Origin: Polynucleobacter sp. MWH-Svant-W18 | Lineage (GTDB): Bacteria; Pseudomonadota; Gammaproteobacteria; Burkholderiales; Burkholderiaceae | Direction of reading: 5' to 3' | Assembly: GCF_018687495.1 (NCBI RefSeq) | Contig: NZ_CP061293.1 | Coordinates: 1,240,001-1,304,000, forward strand | DNA: 64,000 nucleotides | The notes under the pieces: generated by a model | The model's input: only the letters and a program-made list of their open reading frames with translations | Database searches by the model: none | Told to the model about the DNA's origin: nothing | Part shown: piece after piece, positions 27,961-36,464 of the stretch | How the letters are laid out: every line of letters starts with the position of its first letter | How positions within the stretch are numbered: the stretch's first letter is position 1 | Program-made: the position numbers and the translations under genes

Positions 27961-28512
27961 TTATGGAGCAACCCATTGCTTCTTGAGTACTCTCCTGACC
28001 ATTGGGTCAAATGTCGATAAAGGCTCACTTTTATAGTTAGGGTCAAACGAGATTTCATCATACTTAGCGCAAAACTCTACTGTTTGCTCATAAGCTGGGT
28101 CAGATTTAAATTGATCGCGTGCATTGGGATCTACACCAATCTTATCGCCATAAAAATAGGTTTGAAATAAGCCATGCTGTAGTAGCATCCAGTAATTGTT
28201 TCTGGAGATGAAAGGATGCAAGATTGATCCAATCACTTCACCATGATTAAAGGGACCTAATGGCTCAGCAATATCATGAAAGAGCGTGACAACAACATAT
28301 TCTTCATCACGATTATCTCGCAATGCTCTAGTAGCAGCCTGTAAGCAATGTTCTTTGCGAGTAATGTTGTAAGCAGTATCTTTAGAAAGGTTATCTAAAA
28401 GAGCAAAGAGTTGGTCTGGTAAGTTGGCCAAAGTCTTCTCATGGACCTCTTTCATGACATCAAAATCAGCAGTAGTACCCTGATCCATCCTAGTGAAATG
28501 CATTTTATCCAT
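27961..28512 (-). CDS. predicted HD-domain phosphohydrolase or oxygenase (COG4341-like)
   Basis: A 183-residue HD-superfamily protein. Likely metal ligands are H55 (RKEHCLQAA), H79-D80 (LFHDIAE), H90 (FNHGE), H113 (LQHGLFQ) and D152 (KYDEISFD). Overall layout (FTRMDQGT start, YNITRKEH, FDPMVRRVL end) resembles a widely conserved, uncharacterised proteobacterial family annotated as predicted HD phosphohydrolase. The pattern also recalls the PhnZ-type HD oxygenases that use a di-iron site, so hydrolase versus oxygenase is open. It is the last gene of a minus-strand trio. Confidence 0.75.
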   Translation of the reverse strand: MDKMHFTRMDQGTTADFDVMKEVHEKTLANLPDQLFALLDNLSKDTAYNITRKEHCLQAATRALRDNRDEEYVVVTLFHDIAEPLGPFNHGEVIGSILHPFISRNNYWMLLQHGLFQTYFYGDKIGVDPNARDQFKSDPAYEQTVEFCAKYDEISFDPNYKSEPLSTFDPMVRRVLKKQWVAP

Positions 28513-28571
28513 AGGAATCTTTCTTAAATTTTGTGTTTAGAAGTGCGTAGAAATTAGAGGTGAGAGGCTCT

Positions 28572-29831
28572 TCACTTCAGCAATACTGAAGGGGAGGCAG
28601 GAATACTTCCCGGAAGCTTTTGCAATGACATCAATTGAGATAACAATTTAATAGTCAGCGGTGAATATCCATTGTCATCACTTGGAATACTGTAAGTAGA
28701 TCCATCCCGCCCCACGATCATGGCAAAGGGCTTTGGTGTTGGCCTATCTTTATTAACGATTAATAGAGCATCCCGATTAAGAGTGCCTTTATTGTTATTA
28801 AAGGTACTCGCTGATGGTGGCAAGGTCACTACATAGGGCTTATCAGCCAGCTGCGCTTTTACTACTTGACCTAAATACTCAAAGATATTATTAGTGGATC
28901 GAACTCGCACAATTAGAGTAGGTTGCTGTTTTTTGGCAGCACTGGTTTTCAAGAGATCCTCTTCATTGTTGTCTTCGCAATAAAGTGTTTTTCCATACTT
29001 CTTCACTGGTAGAAAGTTGGCATACTGATCTGAAGTAATACAAAACTTATATTTACGGGAAACTTGAGTTGGCTGGTAAAGCGGATTTTTGGAGTCACCT
29101 ACTTGCTTTAGCAGGATGTTTGAATCTTTAAGCATCGAAAAAGCTTGGTCACCAAACCTTGGGACGACTTTATCAACCGTAAGAGGAGAGCCTAGTTTCT
29201 CTGACTCATCAATCAGTTGTGCAGAAAAGCCATCTCCAATGATCTTGTACAGGTACTGCTGAAACTGGTCATGTTCTGGTCTCAGGGGGTTATTAATTAA
29301 GACTGTCGATTTCCCATTGGGTTGGAAAATCTCAATCTCATCCACAACCATACTCATAATCACCTCCTTTGGAATGTGATTATGGGAAAAGTACTTCACA
29401 GTCTCTTTGGGTAACTCATTCAGATAGCTTGTCCAGAACACTGCGTTATCCAAAGAGGATTGTGTGAATGTAAATGAATTATTTAGTGTCAAAGCAGCGC
29501 TAGGGGTAACGGTAGACAGCCCACCTTGAATAACGTTATATCCAGCATTCAAGGGTGCTGAACCACCCGAAAACAAGGCTCCAACAGAGGGGCTAACGCC
29601 AATCGCGCCAGAGCCGTTGATCGTTGGCATATCTAAAAAACTAACCATCCTATTATCAGCAGAACGCAAAATGTTTTGGAAAATGCTATTGGTTTGGTAC
29701 TGCTCTAAAGAATAGGCATATTTAGCGGACATCTCACTGAAGTCTGGGGTGAAAGTCGAGGCGCATCCACCTAAAAGCAAGCCCATCACACTCAGGCTTA
29801 AATGATTACGAGTCTTTGAGAAGAATTTCAT
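28572..29831 (-). CDS. hypothetical outer-envelope lipoprotein
   Basis: A 419-residue protein with a lipoprotein signal: hydrophobic stretch, then lipobox L20-G21-G22-C23. Residue 24 is Ala, not Asp, so sorting to the outer membrane is expected. The mature part has a glycine/serine-rich segment (about residues 72-120) and a mixed alpha/beta remainder with no motif I recognise. The C-terminal part contains IVGRDGSTYSIPSDDNGYSPLTIKLLSQL. Similar unannotated lipoproteins exist in proteobacteria, but I cannot name a function. It lies 59 bases upstream of the HD gene on the same strand. Confidence 0.8.
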   Translation of the reverse strand: MKFFSKTRNHLSLSVMGLLLGGCASTFTPDFSEMSAKYAYSLEQYQTNSIFQNILRSADNRMVSFLDMPTINGSGAIGVSPSVGALFSGGSAPLNAGYNVIQGGLSTVTPSAALTLNNSFTFTQSSLDNAVFWTSYLNELPKETVKYFSHNHIPKEVIMSMVVDEIEIFQPNGKSTVLINNPLRPEHDQFQQYLYKIIGDGFSAQLIDESEKLGSPLTVDKVVPRFGDQAFSMLKDSNILLKQVGDSKNPLYQPTQVSRKYKFCITSDQYANFLPVKKYGKTLYCEDNNEEDLLKTSAAKKQQPTLIVRVRSTNNIFEYLGQVVKAQLADKPYVVTLPPSASTFNNNKGTLNRDALLIVNKDRPTPKPFAMIVGRDGSTYSIPSDDNGYSPLTIKLLSQLMSLQKLPGSIPASPSVLLK

Positions 29832-29954
29832 ATATTTACAGTGGTTATCAGGATGATACTAACCCAATTCATCTGGCCACTAAAGCAGGCAAGGCACAAA
29901 AAAGGTTCAATATCCAGAGCAGATGATCTATCAGTCTCGTTTATGAGGGCTCAT

Positions 29955-30680
29955 TTAAGCCACCTGTTTCGATAATCGATTTTGATAAAGATAAATTATT
30001 GAGGCAATCACCAATAATCCGAAGGCAATCGGGCCATGATAGCTTGCATGTGCCACCTGCAGTTCCCAGCCAAAGCCGATTAGTAAGGCCGCCCCTAAGA
30101 GATGCATACGTTTATTGATCGTCAGGTAGATTGCCAAAGAAGTGGCGGCAATAAAGACAGCCCAAGAACCGGCAAGACTGACAACAGATCCAATCCCTCC
30201 TATCCAGGAATCTACCCACATGACATCCAAGAAGCGCTGAATTACATGGGCATCGTATGTACTGATTTCTCCGGCAGCGAAGAGTTGATCAATCACAATC
30301 AACTGACGGCCTAAAGCAATCCCCCCAATACTATCGAGAACCGTAAAGTACACAACAAAAACAAAGATCGCAGCTCTTGCTATCCAAGAAAAAATTTCGC
30401 CTTTTGGTTTATAGGCTGGATCACGATGAAAGGTATCAGTCAAAATTAATAAACCTATTCCAACTAAAACCACTAATGGTGTTTGGACCATATGTAATAG
30501 GAACCACCAATTGGGGCCAAAATATGACAAGGCATCATAGTGAGGATCATGCGGCTGAGGATGACATAAGTACGCTGTCATTCCGGGATTGGCTGTAAAG
30601 TGGGCTGGATGAAAAAGCTCCATACCAAGCAAGATCAGTGGGGATAACACCAGGCAAATAAAAAGCATGAACCGCATCAA
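29955..30680 (-). CDS. hypothetical polytopic membrane protein
   Basis: A 241-residue protein with five to six hydrophobic spans (roughly residues 3-20, 57-82, 101-125, 160-185 and 190-230). Several histidines lie at predicted span edges (ELFHPAHF, CHPQPHDPHYD, LLHMVQTP, VAHASYHGP), a layout that could bind metal or haem, though no known motif is matched. I do not recognise the family. A neighbouring methionine one codon in is an equal start candidate. It begins a minus-strand trio with the lipoprotein and HD gene, with gaps of 123 and 59 bases. Confidence 0.7.
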   Translation of the reverse strand: MMRFMLFICLVLSPLILLGMELFHPAHFTANPGMTAYLCHPQPHDPHYDALSYFGPNWWFLLHMVQTPLVVLVGIGLLILTDTFHRDPAYKPKGEIFSWIARAAIFVFVVYFTVLDSIGGIALGRQLIVIDQLFAAGEISTYDAHVIQRFLDVMWVDSWIGGIGSVVSLAGSWAVFIAATSLAIYLTINKRMHLLGAALLIGFGWELQVAHASYHGPIAFGLLVIASIIYLYQNRLSKQVA

Positions 30681-30751
30681 CTTTCCCCCAAGTGGTATTA
30701 ATGAATAAATACTAACTCACAAAAAAGTCTTCGGAAAGGCGATTGTCTCAC

Positions 30752-31642
30752 CTAGCGCTGCATCACCTTAACTAGGGCATTAAATTCTTCAATCCTCGCG
30801 GTAGAGGGTCTCGCGACCAAGGCAATCTTTCTTTTGGGCGCTGGTGCGCCCAAGGGTTTTGCAATCAAATTTGTCTGTTTGAGCAAGCCAGATTTCACGG
30901 CCATCTCCGGTAAAAGTGCAATGCCTAAATCTGATTCCACCATCTGTACCAGCGTAAGTAGGCTGGTTGCTTCAATTCCATAGTGATTAGCGGCTGGACC
31001 TCTTTTGCATGCTTTGATAGTTTGATCACGCAGGCAATTCCCCTCTTCTAGCAACAAGATCCGATCTGCCAATTTATTATTCAAATGAATTTCGCTGCCT
31101 TTAAGGGCTGGGTCGTTTTTATTGCCGATCATCCAAAACGCATCGTCAAATAATTCTTTAGTCAGAAAACCTTCGGTATCGTAAGGCAGTGCAATGAGGG
31201 CAAAATCTAATTCATGACGATTTAATTTATCCATCAAGTTACCCGACAAATCTTCTCGCAAAACCACCTTGAGCTTCGGAAACTGCTCTCGAATCTTCGG
31301 CAATAGTGTTGGCAATAGAAAAGGGGCAATAGTGGGTATTACTCCCAACTTAATCACGCCCACCATAGATCCAGCAGAACCCTCTACAAACTCGACTAAA
31401 TCGTCTGCCTGGGCAATCAAGCGTTGCGCACGTTCTACTACCCCACGGCCAATAGGGGTTACTGACACTGAGTGCTTATCTCGCTCCACCAACTGCACAC
31501 CCAGGGAATCTTCCAACTCCTTTAGACCAGCGCTCAGCGTGGACTGGCCCACAAAACAGCTCTCAGCAGCTTTGGTAAAGCTGAGAGTCTCGCTCAAAGC
31601 GATTAAGTAACGTAATTGCTTTATGGTGGGTAATGCAGCCAT
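30752..31642 (-). CDS. oxyR: hydrogen peroxide sensor, LysR-type regulator OxyR
   Basis: A 296-residue LysR-family activator. The N-terminal helix-turn-helix (SFTKAAESCFVGQSTLSAGLKELEDSLG) is followed by a substrate-binding-like domain. The redox cysteines are C203 and C212 in EEGNCLRDQTIKAC, with the same nine-residue spacing as C199 and C208 in E. coli OxyR, so disulfide sensing of peroxide is expected. It is divergent from ahpC, the classic target, and a LysR-type box lies between them. Confidence 0.95.
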   Translation of the reverse strand: MAALPTIKQLRYLIALSETLSFTKAAESCFVGQSTLSAGLKELEDSLGVQLVERDKHSVSVTPIGRGVVERAQRLIAQADDLVEFVEGSAGSMVGVIKLGVIPTIAPFLLPTLLPKIREQFPKLKVVLREDLSGNLMDKLNRHELDFALIALPYDTEGFLTKELFDDAFWMIGNKNDPALKGSEIHLNNKLADRILLLEEGNCLRDQTIKACKRGPAANHYGIEATSLLTLVQMVESDLGIALLPEMAVKSGLLKQTNLIAKPLGAPAPKRKIALVARPSTARIEEFNALVKVMQR

Positions 31643-31670
31643 TTTGAGCCCTCTTTTGCTATCTTCAGCT

Positions 31671-31695
31671 GTTATCTAATAAATCGATTAATAAC
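31671..31695. promoter_or_regulatory. candidate OxyR binding box upstream of ahpC
   Basis: A dyad GTTAT...ATAAC (31671-31695) contains ATC-N9-GAT (31674-31688), the T-N11-A type box of LysR regulators. Its centre is about 65 bases before the inferred ahpC transcription start, the usual recognition position. Two ATTAAT copies (31687-31692 and 31701-31706) continue toward the promoter and may be part of the activation site. The match to the enterobacterial OxyR consensus is poor, so the assignment rests on position. Confidence 0.5.
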
Positions 31696-31710
31696 ATCAT
31701 ATTAATTCAT

Positions 31711-31739
31711 TTGAATGATCTTAGCAACAGGCTCATAAT
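31711..31739 (+). promoter_or_regulatory. ahpC promoter
   Basis: TTGAAT (31711-31716, 4 of 6 to -35) and CATAAT (31734-31739, 5 of 6 to -10) are separated by exactly 17 bases. The start would fall near 31746, leaving a 35-base leader that carries the ribosome site GAAAGGAA before the ahpC ATG. Confidence 0.65.
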
Positions 31740-31780
31740 TCGTTCAGTTGTTAATTTTTTCAACCCCCGAAAGGAACACC

Positions 31781-32344
31781 ATGTCTATTATTAATACTGT
31801 AGTTCAACCATTCAAAACCGAAGCTTTCCACAACGGTAAGTTCGTAACTATCACTGATGAGACCCTCAAAGGCAAATGGTCTGTATTGATTTTCATGCCA
31901 GCAGCATTTACCTTCAACTGCCCTACTGAAATTGAAGATGCAGCTGAAAACTATGCTGAGTTCCAAAAAATGGGTGCTGAAGTGTATATCGTGACAACCG
32001 ATACTCATTTCTCACACAAAGTTTGGCACGAAACTTCACCAGCAGTTGGTAAAGCCAAGTTCCCATTGGTTGGTGATCCCACACACACATTGACCAATGC
32101 ATTTGGCGTACACATTCCTGAAGCAGGTTTGGCATTGCGCGGCACTTTCATCATCAATCCAGAAGGCGTAATCAAGACAGCTGAGATTCATTCGAATGAA
32201 ATCGCTCGTGACGTTAGCGAAACATTGCGCAAACTCAAGGCAGCTCAGTACACCGCTGCTCACCCAGGTGAAGTTTGCCCAGCGAAATGGAAAGAAGGCG
32301 CAGCAACATTGACTCCATCTTTGGACCTCGTAGGCAAGATCTAA
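31781..32344 (+). CDS. ahpC: alkyl hydroperoxide reductase subunit C (peroxiredoxin)
   Basis: AhpC is a typical two-cysteine peroxiredoxin that reduces H2O2, organic peroxides and peroxynitrite. At 187 residues it equals the E. coli protein in length. The peroxidatic cysteine is C47 in FTFNCPTE, with the conserved P40 and T44 around it. The resolving cysteine is C166 in GEVCPAKW. The frame runs 11 codons further upstream, but ATG 31781 has an AAAGGAA ribosome site and matches the family start. It is followed by ahpF after a structured 105-base gap. Confidence 0.97.
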   Translation: MSIINTVVQPFKTEAFHNGKFVTITDETLKGKWSVLIFMPAAFTFNCPTEIEDAAENYAEFQKMGAEVYIVTTDTHFSHKVWHETSPAVGKAKFPLVGDPTHTLTNAFGVHIPEAGLALRGTFIINPEGVIKTAEIHSNEIARDVSETLRKLKAAQYTAAHPGEVCPAKWKEGAATLTPSLDLVGKI

Positions 32345-32425
32345 GCTTAGTTATTGACTTAGTCATTCAATCAGACTCTCCTCGGAGAGTCTATTGGAGA
32401 GGACCAGATCCTGCCCAATAGACTC
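32341..32425 (+). promoter_or_regulatory. structured ahpC-ahpF intercistronic RNA
   Basis: Four dyads are packed here: CTAAGCTTAG (32341-32350, over the ahpC stop), TGACTTAGTCA (32355-32365), GACTCTCC/GGAGAGTC (32374-32381 with 32384-32391) and GAGTCTATTGG/CCAATAGACTC (32387-32397 with 32415-32425), the last with an inner AGGA/TCCT pair. The last two stems share bases 32387-32391 and cannot form together. A T-run (32434-32438) and the ahpF ribosome site AAGGA follow. This could set the AhpC to AhpF ratio by attenuation, processing or 3'-end protection. Confidence 0.6.
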
Positions 32426-32449
32426 ACTACATATTTTTAAGGAATCATC

Positions 32450-34027
32450 ATGTTAGATAGCAACATCAAAACCCAACTCAAGGCTTACTTTGAAAAAATT
32501 GTGAGCCCAATCGCATTGACAGCCACCTTAGATGACAGCGCTAAGTCAGCAGAGATGCTCGAACTCTTAAATGAGGTAGCAGAGCAATCAGACAAAATTA
32601 CTGTTTCTATAGATGGTCAGTCTCCGAACGTGCCAAGCTTTACCGTTGGCAAAAAGGGTGAAGTTGCGCGGATTGCATTCTCTGGCTTACCGATGGGCCA
32701 TGAGATGACTTCTTTTATCTTGGCAATTTTGCAAGCGAGTGGCTATCCCCCTAAAGTCGAGCAAGACATCATCGATACGATCCGTGGTTTAGATGGCAAA
32801 TTGCGTTTTCAGACCTTTATTTCCTTGTCATGCCATAACTGCCCAGATGTAGTGCAGGCATTAAACCTGATGGCAGCACTCAATCCCAACATCGAACATG
32901 AAATGATTGATGGCGCCCTTTATCAGGGCTTGGTAGATCAGTACAAAATCATGGCTGTACCAACAGTCATCGTCAATGGTGAAGTATTTGGTCAAGGTCG
33001 AATGACTGTTGAGGAAATTGTTGCCAAACTCGATACCAATAGTCCACAAAAAGATGCTGCCAAACTCAATGCCAAAGAGAGTTTTGATATGTTAATTATT
33101 GGCGGTGGCCCTGCTGGCTCAGCAGCAGCAATCTATGCTGCACGCAAGGGTATTCGCACTGGAGTTGTAGCGGAGCGCTTTGGTGGTCAGGTAATGGACA
33201 CCTTGGGCATCGAGAACTTTATTTCCGTTCAAGAAACTCAAGGGCCTAAATTGGTCCAAGCCCTCGAGCAACATGTCAAAAGCTATGAAGTCGATATTAT
33301 GAATTTGCAACGTGCTAGTGCACTACGTAAAACCGATGACGGCCTTGAAGTCGAATTAGCCAATGGTGCAATTCTCAAGAGTAAAGCTGTCATTGTGAGC
33401 ACTGGTGCGCGTTGGAGAGAGATGAATGTTCCGGGCGAACAAGAGTATCGCAACAAAGGTGTAGCCTACTGCCCTCACTGCGATGGCCCTTTGTTTAAGG
33501 GTAAGCGTGTTGCTGTGATTGGTGGCGGTAACTCTGGTGTTGAGGCTGCTATTGATTTGGCAGGCATTGTTAGCCATGTCACCTTAATCGAATTTGACAG
33601 TAAGTTACGTGCCGATGCTGTACTTCAGACCAAGCTTGCTAGCTTATCTAATATCACCATTATTAAGAGCGCCCTCACTAAAGAGGCATTGGGTGATGGC
33701 ACTAAGGTCAATGGTCTGCGTTACCTCGATCGCGTCACGAACACTGAGCATAATCTCGAGCTTGAAGGTATTTTTGTGCAAATTGGTTTACTGCCAAATA
33801 CCGACTGGCTCAAAGGCACTGTGGAGTTATCCAAGCATGGCGAAGTGATTGTGGATGCTAAAGGTGAAACATCGATGCCTGGCGTCTTTGCTGCAGGCGA
33901 CTGCACAACGGTACCCTACAAGCAGATCATCATTGCAATGGGTGAAGGCGCTAAAGCTTCACTGGGAGCGTTTGACTACCTCATTCGCTCCTCAGTAGTG
34001 GAGCCAGAAAAGGCTTTGGCTGCTTAA
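32450..34027 (+). CDS. ahpF: alkyl hydroperoxide reductase subunit F
   Basis: AhpF passes electrons from NADH through FAD and two disulfides to AhpC. The 525-residue product has the N-terminal double thioredoxin-like domain with C128-H-N-C131. The FAD-binding [17 protein letters not shown] begins near residue 214, the thioredoxin-reductase-like pair is C341-P-H-C344, and the NAD(H) site is [19 protein letters not shown]. The C-terminal [15 protein letters not shown] completes the flavin site. All redox centres are intact. Its stop overlaps that of the convergent dehydrogenase through a shared TTAA. Confidence 0.97.
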   Translation: MLDSNIKTQLKAYFEKIVSPIALTATLDDSAKSAEMLELLNEVAEQSDKITVSIDGQSPNVPSFTVGKKGEVARIAFSGLPMGHEMTSFILAILQASGYPPKVEQDIIDTIRGLDGKLRFQTFISLSCHNCPDVVQALNLMAALNPNIEHEMIDGALYQGLVDQYKIMAVPTVIVNGEVFGQGRMTVEEIVAKLDTNSPQKDAAKLNAKESFDMLIIGGGPAGSAAAIYAARKGIRTGVVAERFGGQVMDTLGIENFISVQETQGPKLVQALEQHVKSYEVDIMNLQRASALRKTDDGLEVELANGAILKSKAVIVSTGARWREMNVPGEQEYRNKGVAYCPHCDGPLFKGKRVAVIGGGNSGVEAAIDLAGIVSHVTLIEFDSKLRADAVLQTKLASLSNITIIKSALTKEALGDGTKVNGLRYLDRVTNTEHNLELEGIFVQIGLLPNTDWLKGTVELSKHGEVIVDAKGETSMPGVFAAGDCTTVPYKQIIIAMGEGAKASLGAFDYLIRSSVVEPEKALAA

Positions 34028-35475
34028 GACTGAATACCACCCATGCAAAGGTACTTCATCTCTAAGTAATCCTCAATACCGTGCTGGGATCCTTCACGAC
34101 CTAAGCCGCTTTCCTTAACGCCACCGAATGGAGCAACTTCGGTGGTGATTAAGCCTTCATTAATACCAACCATGCCATATTCCAGAGCCTCTGCAACACG
34201 CCAGATGCGGCCAATGTTTTGGGCATAGAAATAAGCCGCTAAGCCAAATTCAGTGTCATTTGCCATGGCAATTGCTTCAGCTTCGGTTGAGAACTTGAAG
34301 ATCGGTGCAAATGGCCCAAAAGTCTCTTCCCTGAAGGCCAGCATATCCTTGCTGGCACCTGATACAACGGTAGGTTCATAGAAACAACCTCCTAAAGGAT
34401 GTCTTTTACCGCCGACAACTACTTTGCCACCCTTAGCAACTGCATCCTTGACCTGCGCTTCAACTTTGGCAAGCGCTTTCTCGTCAATCAACGGACCAAT
34501 GACAGTATCGACATCTGCACCATTGCCAACTTTGAATGCACTCACTGCTTTAGAAAACTTCTCAACAAATAAATCGTATACAGAGTCTTGCACCATGATG
34601 CGATTAGCGCAAATACAAGTTTGACCTGCATTACGATATTTGGAGGTGATCGCACCCTTCACAGCTGCGTCAATATCAGCATCATCAAAAACAATGAATG
34701 GGGCATTGCCACCCAATTCCATGGAAGTCTTCTTAACCGTGCTTGCACATTGCGCCAACAACAATCTACCAATTTCAGTAGACCCTGTAAAACTGAGCTT
34801 GCGCACGATAGGATTTGAAGAGAGCTCGCCACCAATCTCAGAGGCTGAGCCAGTGACACAAGAAAATACTCCTGGAGGAACTCCAGCCTCTTGCGCTAGC
34901 TGACACAGGGCTAATGCACTAAATGGCGTTTGGCTTGCGGGCTTGAGCACGATGGTGCAACCTGCTGCTAGTGCGGGCCCCACTTTGCGGGTAATCATGG
35001 CGGATGGAAAATTCCAAGGCGTAATGGCTGCACAAACCCCAATGGCCTGCTTAATCACAATTAATCTTTTGTCTTTGGCGTGCGCAGGAATTGTTTCACC
35101 ATAAATCCGCTTGGCCTCTTCGCCAAACCACTCAATAAAAGAAGCGCCATAAGCAATCTCACCACGACTTTCGATCAAAGGCTTACCCTGTTCGGCCGTC
35201 ATTAACTGAGCCAATGCTTCCTTGTTCTTCATAATGAGATCAAACCAGTTACGCAGAATTCTGGCGCGCTCTTTAGCGGTTTTAGAACGCCATGCAGGTA
35301 AAGCTGCATTTGCAAAATCAATCGCCCTACGAGTCTCAGCAGCCCCCATATTGGGTACCGAGCCAATCAACTCTCCAGTAGCTGGATTGTGCACAGGAAT
35401 GGTGGCTTGACTATCTGCATCCATCCATTGGCCGTTGATATAGGCTTTTTCAAACTTGAAGGCTAGATTACTCAT
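34024..35475 (-). CDS. gabD: NAD(P)-dependent succinate-semialdehyde dehydrogenase
   Basis: An aldehyde dehydrogenase of 483 residues in the GabD branch, which oxidises succinate semialdehyde to succinate at the end of the GABA shunt. The catalytic glutamate is E253 (MELGGNAPF) and the nucleophile is C287 in [11 protein letters not shown], whose second cysteine is typical of succinate-semialdehyde enzymes. The nucleotide site includes TPWNFPSAM and FTGSTEIG. No GABA transaminase is near, so the substrate could also be another short semialdehyde such as glutarate semialdehyde. Confidence 0.9.
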   Translation of the reverse strand: MSNLAFKFEKAYINGQWMDADSQATIPVHNPATGELIGSVPNMGAAETRRAIDFANAALPAWRSKTAKERARILRNWFDLIMKNKEALAQLMTAEQGKPLIESRGEIAYGASFIEWFGEEAKRIYGETIPAHAKDKRLIVIKQAIGVCAAITPWNFPSAMITRKVGPALAAGCTIVLKPASQTPFSALALCQLAQEAGVPPGVFSCVTGSASEIGGELSSNPIVRKLSFTGSTEIGRLLLAQCASTVKKTSMELGGNAPFIVFDDADIDAAVKGAITSKYRNAGQTCICANRIMVQDSVYDLFVEKFSKAVSAFKVGNGADVDTVIGPLIDEKALAKVEAQVKDAVAKGGKVVVGGKRHPLGGCFYEPTVVSGASKDMLAFREETFGPFAPIFKFSTEAEAIAMANDTEFGLAAYFYAQNIGRIWRVAEALEYGMVGINEGLITTEVAPFGGVKESGLGREGSQHGIEDYLEMKYLCMGGIQS

Positions 35476-35639
35476 CTCGTATACGCTCTATCAGACTAGA
35501 TTTAAAGACCCTGAATTGATCGGGATTAAGCCATTTTATACGCCGCTAGATAAACCAATCAGGATTGAGCGCTTTGCCATTCTCGGGAAAAATGGTTTAG
35601 GCTATGGGTATCTCAATAACCCCCTAAATACACACCACT

Positions 35640-36434
35640 ATGGATCTCCCTATCTTAAGACAAGCACTGCAATTGTCTGGCGTCGACCTAAGACTAGAGC
35701 TCATTGTTATTGTTTTATCTCTATGCTACTTAGTCTTCTGGATTTTTCAGAAGCAATTTCCAAATGCACTTTTTGGAGAAGACTCAGAATATGCTGGTTA
35801 TATCTACAATGCTATGGGAGTGGTATTTAGCCTTGTATTTGCATTTGTGACTGTATTGGTATGGCAAAACTATAACGGGGTGAGTGATGCAATTACCAAA
35901 GAAGCAAGTACTCTCAATAATATGTATCGACTTTATTCAGCATTTCCACCCGAGGTTGAAAAAAAGGGGCGAGAGCAACTAAGAACCTATACGAGAACCA
36001 TTATTCAAGAAGAGTGGCCTCTTCTAAGTAACGATCAATTTAGCACCAAAGCGTACCAAGAATTAATACAGATTGTAGATAACGTTATTCACCTGCAACC
36101 TCAAACTGTAGGGCAATCTAACATCCACCAACAAATGATTCACTTAGCAGTTGAAGCCACGGAGCTCAGACGAAGTCGTATCTACAATGCACGGTTCGGT
36201 TTGGCGCCTCCAGCATGGCTAGGGCTTCTCAGCAGCTCTTTAATCTTTTTATTTTTTTCATGCCTATTTAAGATGAAATCAGTGAGAACCCATTTGCTTT
36301 TGATACTGTTTCTAGGCTTAACCATTGTCGGCGTCTTGTACTTCTTGATCCTATTCCTTCACCCCTTCCTAGGTCCGATGGCACTTAACTCGGAGCCATT
36401 TGAAAATCTATTGAAATTGTCATGGATCTATTAA
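35640..36434 (+). CDS. DUF4239 (bestrophin-like) membrane protein
   Basis: A 264-residue protein with two N-terminal membrane spans (about residues 19-36 and 57-78) and two C-terminal spans (about 197-212 and 222-244), flanking a soluble helical middle. The motif ITKEASTLNNMYRLYSAFP and the ELRRSRI helix resemble the bestrophin-like DUF4239 family, of unknown function. The 164 bases before it hold an imperfect dyad (CCATTTT/AAAATGG) and no other feature I can support. Confidence 0.7.
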   Translation: MDLPILRQALQLSGVDLRLELIVIVLSLCYLVFWIFQKQFPNALFGEDSEYAGYIYNAMGVVFSLVFAFVTVLVWQNYNGVSDAITKEASTLNNMYRLYSAFPPEVEKKGREQLRTYTRTIIQEEWPLLSNDQFSTKAYQELIQIVDNVIHLQPQTVGQSNIHQQMIHLAVEATELRRSRIYNARFGLAPPAWLGLLSSSLIFLFFSCLFKMKSVRTHLLLILFLGLTIVGVLYFLILFLHPFLGPMALNSEPFENLLKLSWIY

Positions 36435-36464
36435 ATGCTGTGATGAGATTGATATAAGGGAAAT

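Noticed and set aside
27615..30680. Genomic island integrated at tRNA-Lys
   Set aside because: The position is suggestive, but I found no integrase and no second copy of the tRNA 3' end in the window, so it is kept only as a lead.
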